A program made the position numbers and the translations under genes. Below the pieces are notes generated by a model. It ran no database searches, had not been told where the DNA came from, and worked only from the letters and a program-made list of their open reading frames with translations. Source: Aurelia coerulea (lineage: Eukaryota; Cnidaria; Scyphozoa; Semaeostomeae; Ulmaridae). Taken from it: a DNA stretch of 64,000 nt. The DNA is taken from NCBI GenBank assembly GCA_039566865.1, contig CM076955.1, positions 14,715,501 to 14,779,500 on the forward strand, written 5' to 3'. How positions within the stretch are numbered: the first letter of the stretch is position 1; each line of letters opens with the position of its first letter. Positions 55,503 to 64,000 of the stretch are shown piece after piece.

Positions 55503-55960
55503 AGCATAGGGCTAAAATCTTGCAAATCTTTAAAAAGGAGGGTGTGAAATTCGATGACATTTTCTTCGAATTTAATTAAAAGGAACTCATGGTACTTTGC
55601 TATAAATCTGCCCTAGAAATTTTTGATATCTTGATTTTTTCAAAATGGCAGCAATTTAGTTATTTTTGATAAAATTCAAGGAAAATGTTGACAAAATTTT
55701 TCAAGAAAAGGAAACTTTATGAAGGTCTACAATATGGTGGCAAGCAGAAATCTGAAGCTTTCTTGGGTTAGAATTTAGAAATTTGATGATGTCACAGCCT
55801 CAAATTTAATAAATGCCGCCATTTGAAGTCAATACAGATATTAATAAATTTCCTTGGCAGATCTACAGCAAAAAGCCCCGAGTTCCTTCGAAGCCATTTG
55901 ATTAAAAGAAAACTGTAATAGAGTTTTACACCGACATTTTTAAAGATTTGAGCACTATGT
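55503..55960. mobile_element. Mutator-like foldback MITE (family F1), diverged copy
   Basis: AGCATAGGGCTAAAATCTTG to GATTTGAGCACTATGT. The flanks show a 10-bp duplication with one mismatch, CTGCATCGAG (55493-55502) and CTGCATTGAG (55961-55970). Confidence 0.75.
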
Positions 55961-56062
55961 CTGCATTGAGTGATATTTTTATTTATCTTTATAAGCCAGA
56001 TTCGATAATCTACACAAATATCGTTCGATTCAGATTGTTTTTAGAAAAACGAAAAGGTGTAA

Positions 56063-56652
56063 CCCGGTGTCCCAGAAGAAAGCATGCAGATTTGGTTGGG
56101 CCCAACAGTTACAATTTAGCTTTTATCATTTGCTGATCGATTTCAAAATAGTTGTCGACGGTTACATTATACTAGATACCTCATTTGTCGATATTGGTCC
56201 TTCACGAGCTGAAATATCAATTTTGAAAGTTTGAATTGGCCTCCCTGGGCCACGCATAAACAAGAGCTTCTGGCCTTATGGCCAAAGCAAATTCCTGAAG
56301 CACATCGAAATTTATAACTAAATTGAAGAAAGCTGAAAACAGCACAATGGGTGATTGTTAGCAAACAGAGTATGGTATGATTTAAGCTTTGTTCAAATTC
56401 TATCAAGGCTACTGTTGATCTATTTACCGTGCGTCGATAAACTGATAAGGCCAAAACACCAAAGCTCTCGTTTGAAGGTGACTGCAAATTTGAACTTTTA
56501 GCATTTCAGCACTCAAAGCATCAATGACAATGACAACAAACATGGTATCTAGGTTCAAGTTGACTATCGAGGAACATTTGAAACTGATTGGAAATTGATC
56601 AAAGCTAAATCCCCCTCGCTGAATCTGTATAAATTTTCTAGGACATCCGGTG
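56063..56652. repeat. Decayed TA-target MITE
   Basis: AACCCGGTGTCCCAGAAG at the left and CTAGGACATCCGGTGTT at the right are degenerate inverted ends of the CCGGGTGTCCC type. Internal sequence has decayed. Confidence 0.45.
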
Positions 56653-56709
56653 TTCAAGAGAAAGCCGAATCGTTTTTACTCACCAGTTAAATTTGATTAC
56701 AAGTTGGTA

Positions 56710-57023
56710 CTACACGATATATTCTTTCATCGCCTGGCAAAATCTATGTAGGAGGTTCATAGCAGCTTCTTGCATGTTCCAACCAAGTTCCAAACGGTAA
56801 TACAATGAAGGAGATACGCTGTCTTTCTCTCTCAGAAACAGCTGCAAATCCCGAACACTTGACAAAAAATTCGGTGAAACTGTGACAGATGACTCGTCAA
56901 TTTCTTCCCATAAATTCGGAAAAGGCTGACGGCGATTTTTCAAAATTGCATACAGCACGAGGACGTATATGACAATGGCGACCAAGTAAGCATGGAATCT
57001 GCCATCGTCATGTTTTAGAAACC
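56710..57023 (-). CDS. Terminal exon of an unidentified single-pass membrane protein
   Basis: 314 nt ending in TAG. It follows an acceptor (gttctatttcgtag) and takes over the G left by the exon at 58376, giving GFLKHDDGRFHAY in frame. A hydrophobic helix (AYLVAIVIYVLVLYAILK) is followed by a cytosolic-looking helical part (LWEEIDESS, VRDLQLFLREKD, LELGWNMQEAAMNLLHRFCQ) ending AMKEYIV. If exon 58376 is real, the ATGs at 57037-57042 are intronic and not the start. Family not recognised; upstream exons were not found. Confidence 0.6.
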
Positions 57024-57584
57024 CTACGAAATAGAACATCATGAGTGGGCTACAGATTGATTACAGGAGTCTCATTTTTCTGCATTCAATGGAACGATGG
57101 TTATATGGTCACATTAAGTGCAGAATGTTTAGCGTGACCAGGGAGCTTCCTCAGCTCCCTGAGCGTGACAAGCTTTCGGACAAAGATTTGTCCCAAAATA
57201 TATTTGTACGAAATATGGAGTTGTTCGAAAATTTGTCACGCTGAAAATGTTTGCATAGATATGCGCATGCACAGTGTGAATTGAATCAAGGAAATTCTTT
57301 GAAACCAGTCACTGTCTTTTCATCACCAGACACCAAGTCTTACCTAAATTACATGAAGGGGAACAATCATCAGCTCCCCCCTTTCGAATTCCTGGGTACG
57401 TCGCTGAATTGAATGCCAACAATGGGAACTAAGACGAGAAAACTGAAATCGAATCTCCAGCACGTCACAAAAGATTATTGTAAACATGCAAAGTCTTTGA
57501 AATGTGTTTTTCCAATCTAATATTATTGTCATTAGCCAGAACATATGGTCAGAGCAAATAACAACAGCGTTCTCTTACATGCAT

Positions 57585-57700
57585 TCAGTAATGCCCACTG
57601 TGGACTTGCTACGAGTCTCGCCCCGTAATTAAAATAAGGAGCTTCGAGCGAAGCGAGAAGTACGAGGCAAGACTTGCAGCAAGTCCATGCCCACTGCTGA
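57585..57700. repeat. Short palindromic MITE
   Basis: GCCCACTGTGGACTTGCTAC and its mirror GCAGCAAGTCCATGCCCACT form a near-complete hairpin of about 115 bp, in the intron of the membrane-protein gene. Confidence 0.65.
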
Positions 57701-58375
57701 TGTAATTCGAAAAGAATTTATATCAAAATTGCCAAAATTGATGATGCTATCAAAAACGACATAGAACAAGAAGACCCATTTGCAGATTTAAAGTGCCTAT
57801 GACACCAATTACAATCTAAGAGTCCATGTAATACTGTACAAAAAGTGACGAATATGAACAGAAACAAGAAAATTGATGAGTTTTCTGCTATTCTATTTTA
57901 GAAAATTTTATATTAGAAGAGACTTTGGGACATGATAGGGCTGAAGGTGTTTTTTTTCAAAAAATCTGAAACATGTGATTTTTTATAAATGATTCAAAGA
58001 CAAGTCAAATTTTGACCGAAAATTTATTTGTCTGAAACACCAAAAATGTGCCGAAAATATTTTCGCCGAAGTTTATGGTCCGAAATTTCATCCGCCGAAA
58101 ATTTGTGTACTTAATGTATATGGAATTGAACGATGGTTAGATCTGAGATCCAATGCTCGATATTTCGTTTCCTTTTTGAGTTAAAATGACAAGACGAGGA
58201 ATATCAATACTACATTCTTTATTATGGGAAATTTCACGGGAAAAAAACTTTCGTGCATTGCATTTCACATTTTATTTTAGGAAATTTTGTGTAAGAAACT
58301 TTCGCAAATTTTGACTAAAAACGCGAAAAAACGCGAAAGTCTCTTCCCCTAAGGAGGATTAGGGGTTAAACCTAC

Positions 58376-58475
58376 CAATACAGCGTTCTGGCAAAGAATC
58401 AATCCCGACATCTCCAAGTGCTTCTGCGATTGATTTCTTTTCGTAATCGTAGAAAGGACTCGATGTTGTGTTAAG
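58376..58475 (-). CDS. Penultimate exon of the same membrane-protein gene
   Basis: 100 nt between acceptor attcattttag and donor GTAGGTT, phase 0 in, phase 1 out. Peptide LNTTSSPFYDYEKKSIAEAL then GDVGIDSLPERCI. Well-formed protein composition and an exact phase fit to the exon at 57023. The intron is 1.35 kb. Confidence 0.6.
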
Positions 58476-59125
58476 CTAAAATGAATAAATAGATTAAAAC
58501 CAAAACAGTGCATGATCAAAATCTTAAAACAAATCTTTTGGGATAAATTTTGACCAAGGCGATTTTGGAGCAAAGACTCAAACTGTCCTAAATCCAACTT
58601 TTCGAATTTCACATATATGCGTCAAATGGAAAGCAAGAGATGACAGGGGAGGGTTGGGTTTCTCATAATAATTCAGTGCTTTTCGTTTGAAAAGTCCCTG
58701 CTCTAAGAAAGCTTTGAATGCTTTACGGCAGTAGTAACGCTCTCAGATAATCTTAGAGATTTTTCTCCAACGCTTTTTCAATGCATAAACGTAAAAAACG
58801 AAAATGCACAATCGAAAAATCAAAATGTTTTACCATAAAACGATCCTAGGTAATGTCCGCGCACAAATATGGAGGTTGTGCAGTAATGTTCAAGGTGCGG
58901 AGTAATGTGGAGGGCTATAATGAATAACTGTGGAGGATGCAGGTTGCAGGTGCCCTCTTTCTGGCCCAGTGATGACGTAAAATCTCAATTTTGGGATTTT
59001 TTACTCAAAAGTCTATACTGTCCTCAGGAATTTTCTAAAAGAATATACCTAAATTATTAGCAAAGCTAGTATTTGTCCAGGGCGATACAATGCCTGTTTG
59101 AGAAAATTTCGTACCATGAACCAAA

Positions 59126-59494
59126 TACCGTAAAAGCTCTGTTAAGCCCCCGGGGAACTTATTCAATTTCGGACACTCCAGAGGGGGGGACTTAAAAGAG
59201 ACTGGGGGGCTTATTAGAGAGTGGGGCTTATTCACAAAATCAAATGACAAGGATATATATGATAGCTTTCAGTTCTTTTACGCGATATTTTCTGCATTCA
59301 ACATACAATTTTACGAGTCAAATATATAAATTCGTCATAGTTTTATCTCAAACCCTATCAGAATTTCATGCAACCTTATTTAGCTCAATAGATGGAAAAT
59401 TTTTGGTAACCTCAGAATTTGATATAAGTGGGGGGGGAAGATTATTAGAGAGGGGGCTTAATAGAGAAGGGGGCTAAATAGAGCTTTTGCGGTA
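59126..59494. mobile_element. MITE with AGCTCTNTTAAG ends, second copy
   Basis: TACCGTAAAAGCTCTGTTAA (left) and GCTAAATAGAGCTTTTGCGG (right). The interior matches 20880-21020 (ACAATTTTACGAGT, TTTTATCTCAAACC, ATTTAGCTCAA). Confidence 0.75.
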
Positions 59495-59499
59495 TTTGT

Positions 59500-61610
59500 T
59501 TCTAGATGTTGGTTATCAGTGGCGGGGTGGCTATAGTTTGATTGGGGTGGCCAAGTCAATTTTGGCGCCCCTCCTATGTAATGTGTTTACATAAACGCAC
59601 GCCTTCTCACAACTGCTTGGTATTAATAAAGTATATTTGATATATTTTGCAAAGGCCAATGAAAAGAAAATTTTACAACTTGACTTTAAAGTTTAATGAG
59701 TATGTTTTGACTGAAAATGGGAGCAATCAATGAAAAAGCTCGTCCCACTTCTTTTCTTCCCTGTCCTTCCCCTTTTCTTCTCAAAGAAACCTAATTGAAA
59801 TCAGCGGCGAGGCCATGTCAAGTTGAGTGGGAGGGTAGGAAAACGACAAAATCTGGGGGCGAAGCTCCCAGGAAAATTTTAAGGACACGCCCTCTACCCT
59901 GGCTTAGAGCGCTTCTAGCAATCCAATGTTAGGGGTCCTAAAATAGAATTTGAGCATTTTGTAACAGTTTTTTATACAATTGAGCATACCCAAGAAAATT
60001 TTAGAGCAAACACAAGTTTCTTCGGCTTAGAATGTTTTTCTTCCTCGGTAAACCTTTGTGCGAACACATTTTGTCTTGTCTTAGGGTCATTCTCGCAATT
60101 CTGAATGATTCGATATATCGTCTGGGAAAATTTTTTTGAAAAGTCAATCTTTGCTTTGGCTTAGAACGACTCTCCCAGTCACTGTCCTATCCAGTATTTC
60201 TCCGAAAGATTCTTCTACCCTTCTCCACCTACATCTTCCAACATCCAACACTCATGTTTTGATAAGAAACAGGTCCGGGGCTGGTAGGTAGTTTCTTAAA
60301 TTCTTGGACTATTTTGCTACCAAAAGTTTCTTACGTGTTTCTTATATCTTTAATGCCAGAAATGTAAAGTTAACCTTGTTTCGTCAGGGTTTTGTCTAAA
60401 TGGCTCCCAAATTACTTAGTAAGATCTCATCATCTCAAAACAAATCAATAACATAATTCGCACTCAAAATGACGTCCAAACAGTTGCTATAACTGTACAG
60501 TGTCAAAACATTTTTGACTGCGATAGGAAAACTAAAACTGTCAATTGCAAAAGTTTCTTAGAGTTTTAAATCCATGTAGGGTCGTTTCTTAACTTTCAAA
60601 AAATTGAGCCTAACCGTTTCTTATAAGAGGGTTTCTTATAAAAAAAATAGTGTACTTTCTCTTCCTTTTTTGAAGAATCTCAAAAACAATCTTTTGATGT
60701 AAGTTGAAGCAAATGCCCCCATCCCCACATGTGGCCAGGCCACTGACTGAAATAATAATAAAGCCTTTCTTCGTTCAGATGATCTTGCAAAGACATCAAC
60801 GATTCTTTTTTGTTGAGGAAAGTAAAATTTCTTTTCCACAGTCAGTAACAGTTCTGCCCACGTATCACGTAAGATCAGTTATGATATTCCCAGCAAAATG
60901 ATACAAACAGGCAACATTGGCGCCTCCTGATCTTTATTGGCGCTCCCATTCAGCCCCCCTGCCACCCCCCCCCCACTGTAATGGTTATACAATGCCAACG
61001 GCACTTCACACAGTGTAGGGCCGATTGGAGAGTGGGCATGGGGCATTTTTTCTCAGATCGCCCCAGCCCCTGATTCTTTTTGAATTCTGAAAAATCCATC
61101 GAGAAACTAGCAGCAAGGCAATAAGCAATTGCAAATTTCATCTTGACCAATTTGAAGCTGATCTGACCAACATGCAACAGGAAAGAGACAGTTGTTTGGC
61201 TCGCTTCGCTCGTATGTCAACACAATTTTCCGTTTCCTATCGAGTGCACTTCAAATTTACTGGATAATTTGTATGAAAGATGTTTTGGGGGAAACATCAG
61301 AAAGGATTTATGAATGAAATTAAAAATGAAATATTTCTAATTTTCTTGTAGAGTGAGCCCTGCCCTGGTCACTCTGTATGCTTTATTATTAATATCATGT
61401 CTTGTCCTGGAAATTGGCATTAGTTGTTAGTTTGGCCCACTAGTCAAATTTCCTTAAAATATGCTTTGGGAGGATGCGAAGTAATGTGGAGGGCTGTGCG
61501 AACAGCTATCTTTGAGTAACTATGGAGGATGGGGAGTGATACGGAGGCCTATCATGAGTATTGGAGGATGCAGAATAATATGGAGACAAATGAAGAATAC
61601 CTTGAGCACT
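59500..61610. other. Repeat-rich intergenic stretch, no firm gene
   Basis: Holds a hAT-like terminus CAGTGGCGGGGTGGC (59518), the palindrome block GGGGGCGAAGCTCCCA (59859) seen also at 26818 and 31106, and clusters of GTTTCTTA/TAAGAAAC near 60260-60640. No complete element or gene was resolved. Confidence 0.45.
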
Positions 61611-61615
61611 GTGCA

Positions 61616-61789
61616 GGGCTCTCTGGAGCAATTCAATGGCAAGATCTATAACGCTGATCTCGTGGAACCCGAAAGAAAGTCTGCAGCACATAAAGTTTGT
61701 TCTAAATTGCTTTCAACTGTGGACCGGATAACTCAAAAAAAGGCCCAGGATTTGAAAGGCTATACTACTCCCTGGATATATAGGCAATG
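61616..61789 (+). CDS. Unidentified short coding-like segment
   Basis: After a weak acceptor-like GTGCAG the frame reads SLEQFNGKIYNADLVEPERK then SAAHKVCSKLLSTVDRITQK and GYTTPWIYRQ to TGA. Composition looks protein-like, but the upstream sequence is the repeat GGATGCGGAGTAATGTGGAG. It could be a terminal exon or a transposon remnant. Confidence 0.25.
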
Positions 61790-62022
61790 ATATTTTACAA
61801 TTTCTGATTGAATAGCTAACATGTTCAATCATTTTTAGAACATTTCCTTGCCAAAATCGGTCATTCCGTTAAGAAAAAAATCCCTTCGAAAAAGTCATAA
61901 AAACCGTGCTAAAATCACGAGCAAGTTTCCCTGACATGTTTATCTATTATGTATTATGACTTGAGCACCCTATGCTATCCTCTTGAGGAGGGGGATTCTA
62001 ATCTCCCAAAAGGACAAAGTAC

Positions 62023-62466
62023 ATGAATGCATGTAAGTGTCATTATTATATGGCGTTCGAAAATACGGCTCCTCGGACCGGCAACGCAGCAATTCGATTG
62101 GTTCTTGATCGGTCCGTAAAAGCCGCATTTTTCGTTCGAAGCCGTATTGGACCGGGCGTTGCCTTAAAAATCAACAGCAAGGGAGGAGCTTCTTGTGTAG
62201 GCTTAGGCCGTAAGAAGTGTCAGCCAAAGTTTAGCTTATTCATCGAAGATTTCTTTTCTGTAAACTTTGAAGACGAACTTGCAATTATACACGAAGAAAA
62301 TGCCAATGTAGTTAACGTTGCAACGAGCAACTACAGTGATGCACAGGATCAAAGACACAACAGAGAAGTGCGATACTATAAACAACGTTCTCAAAAGGTT
62401 CTGCCATATAATAAAGCCTTTATTAAACGATTACTCGATCCATGCTGGAAAATATTTGGACCTTAG
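62023..62466 (+). CDS. Unidentified 147-codon open frame, probably a remnant
   Basis: The middle reads CVGLGRKKCQPKFSLFIEDF then FSVNFEDELAIIHEENANVV, which looks coding. The C-terminal end runs into the palindrome at 62420, and the N-terminal part overlaps GC-rich repeat-like sequence. Family not recognised. Confidence 0.25.
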   Translation: MNACKCHYYMAFENTAPRTGNAAIRLVLDRSVKAAFFVRSRIGPGVALKINSKGGASCVGLGRKKCQPKFSLFIEDFFSVNFEDELAIIHEENANVVNVATSNYSDAQDQRHNREVRYYKQRSQKVLPYNKAFIKRLLDPCWKIFGP

Positions 62467-62554
62467 TTCATTGTACGGACCTCACTGCGTTCGGTCCGTA
62501 CGTCAAATTGCGGTCCAAATATTTTCCAGCATGGACCTCGTAATCGTTTAATAA
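62420..62554. mobile_element. Palindromic MITE, TTATTAAACGATTAC ends
   Basis: TTATTAAACGATTAC ... CATGCTGGAAAATATTTGGA is mirrored by TCCAAATATTTTCCAGCATG ... GTAATCGTTTAATAA. Confidence 0.8.
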
Positions 62555-63079
62555 CCGCATATTATTGCTAGGTTGGAAGAGAAAGGGAAATTTTGCTCGT
62601 TGTTTTCATTCGTTTTGGCAGGTTTTCGGAAGGGGCTTTGCGCAGAAAATCTCCCGTATCGACGGGAAGGAATGTCTAATGTCCGACTAAAGCCGGATAA
62701 ATTACTGAACCTAATTGGACATATCAGGAATAAAACAACAGTTTTCAATATTTTTGCTTTGACATTCCAAGAGAAGCACTTTTTGAAGCGCTGGGCATTT
62801 TTATTGACTCACCAGGCATAAAAGGAGAAGTATGCGACCAAGTTTTTTGCTCAAGGATGCGTCCCAGCACAAAAAGCGGACTTTGCGGCAGGATTTGCGG
62901 ACCTTTTATGATATGAGGGTTTCTTACAAATCTTATCAAAGGATAGTAAAAATAAATGTAATAACGCTAGATTTATCGATTTCTGCTTTTTGATATGTCG
63001 AGAGCGTGAATTCGATTCTCATCAAAATAAAACACCACCTATTTAGGCCAGCGCTGGGACGATAAGTGGACTTGATGAC

Positions 63080-63240
63080 CGGGGGGAAGGGGGGGGGGGG
63101 GGGTACTCATATATCTTCCCATACGGGGACGTGCTGCTGAACAGGATATCATTTTCAGGATTCCTACTCCGTGACAGGGCATCATTTTTCATAGTCGGCT
63201 CCATGACAGGGTCAATCGTTTACAAAATATATTGAGACCA
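63080..63240 (+). repeat. G-tract element (family G), left end
   Basis: GGGGGGAAGGGG and a run of 18 G, then TACTCATATATCTTCCCATA and CGGGGACGTGCTG, then GATATCATTTT units. The right end was not found. Confidence 0.55.
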
Positions 63241-63524
63241 ACCATGGACCAACATAACAAATCCCAAAAATTTAGTACTCCCTTGTCTCTACTACAGAAA
63301 ACATACATTATCTTACCCGTGTAACTCCCCTTCCCCCTCAGTCAATGTTATGGTTTTAAGCAATGTTTTTGATGTAAATCTACATGCAGTCACACCAAGA
63401 TCACAACAATCAACATTGACTGAAGGGGAAGGGGATGCAGTCTCGCAATTTTTGTGAAGGATTGAGCAAGGGCGCCGACCTTGTAGGAATTGTATTTATT
63501 CCCAGAGAGTAATTGGTGTCCTGT

Positions 63525-63677
63525 GACTGTGACGTTCTTATAATATGCTGTTGTTGTTGTTGCTGTTATGTATATATATTTGTTGTTGCTGTTGTTAGGT
63601 TTAATTCGGATAATCATGGCGGACTAGGCCACGCGATTAGTTGATCTTCTTTGCATCTTTCTTGCACAATCTTACAT
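63525..63677 (+). repeat. Candidate LTR 3' part and primer binding site
   Basis: TGTTGTTGTTGC-rich sequence runs to TCTTACA, then TGGTGTCAGGTGTGGGATG (63678 onward), which has the form of a tRNA primer binding site in gypsy-like elements. LTR borders could not be proven without the partner LTR. Confidence 0.4.
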
Positions 63678-63711
63678 GGTGTCAGGTGTGGGATGAATCA
63701 TATTTTTCACC

Positions 63712-64000
63712 ATGACTCAACCTGAAGGAGCCCATAGTACAGCCCACATCGCTGAAACACAACCAACAGCTTTCATCTCAAATGTTCCATTGCCTCCAAG
63801 ACTCGAATTACAAGGGAACATTGCACAAAACTGGACAAAATGGCGGCAAGTCTGGACTGCATACGAAACTGTAACGAATTTAGCTTCACAGTCAAGCCCC
63901 TTTCGAGTTGCTGCCTTCATAACTTGTATTGGTCCAGATGCACTTGATATACACAATGGCCTTGCTTTTGAGAGCGAAGTTGACAAGCAAAATATTGACA
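63712..64000 (+). CDS. LTR retrotransposon gag, N-terminal part (cut by window edge)
   Basis: ATG at 63712 opens 96 codons without a stop to the window end. The block PPRLELQGNIAQNWTKWRQV then WTAYETVTNLA, FRVAAFITCIGPDALDIHNG is the characteristic start of gag of gypsy-type elements (LEGN...NW..W...W..Y, then a hydrophobic block with G..A). It would form capsid-like particles in the retrotransposition cycle. It stands about 35 nt after the presumed primer binding site. Confidence 0.75.
   Translation, partial: MTQPEGAHSTAHIAETQPTAFISNVPLPPRLELQGNIAQNWTKWRQVWTAYETVTNLASQSSPFRVAAFITCIGPDALDIHNGLAFESEVDKQNID

Overview
The window looks like animal nuclear DNA, most probably from a cnidarian (an anthozoan is my best guess). 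The basis is AT-rich sequence, genes split into short exons with GT/AG borders, two intronless class A receptors, and a very dense, varied load of small DNA transposons and LINE debris. No bacterial gene organisation is present. The assignment is an inference and no species can be named.

Layout. Positions 141-12825 (minus strand) hold the first nine coding exons of the tuberin gene TSC2. They total 786 nt (262 codons), all splice phases are compatible, and the gene runs off the left edge. A candidate untranslated first exon lies near 15191. The TSC2 introns are packed with foldback MITEs, SINEs and LINE fragments, several nested with readable target-site duplications (TSDs).

Positions 16360-23098 are one 6.7 kb DNA transposon. 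Its long terminal inverted repeats are built from tandem ACTGCCA-type units. It carries an intact DDE integrase-type transposase (minus strand, next to the right end) and, on the plus strand, a HECT-ubiquitin-ligase-like gene that seems to be spliced from a tiny first exon just inside the left end. This is the most interesting system in the window.

Positions 23099-39700 are repeat-dominated: a hAT-like element (8-bp TSD) inside a TTAA-flanked MITE, a 1.2 kb palindrome, a piggyBac-like TTAA element inside LINE debris, and a nearly full-length minus-strand LINE reverse transcriptase ORF that is 5'-truncated. A TATA box followed by a hammerhead-ribozyme-like motif lies near 37541-37624.

Positions 39738-46395 contain two related orphan class A GPCR genes. 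From 46400 to 56650 the sequence is again mostly MITEs, including a palindrome split by a TA-target element whose empty site is preserved elsewhere in the window. Positions 56710-58475 hold the last two exons of an unidentified single-pass membrane protein gene (minus strand). At the right edge (63712-64000) the gag start of an LTR retrotransposon runs off the window.

TSC2, the two GPCRs and the membrane-protein gene appear to be host genes and have no evident functional link to each other. The rest is mobile DNA in layers of insertion.
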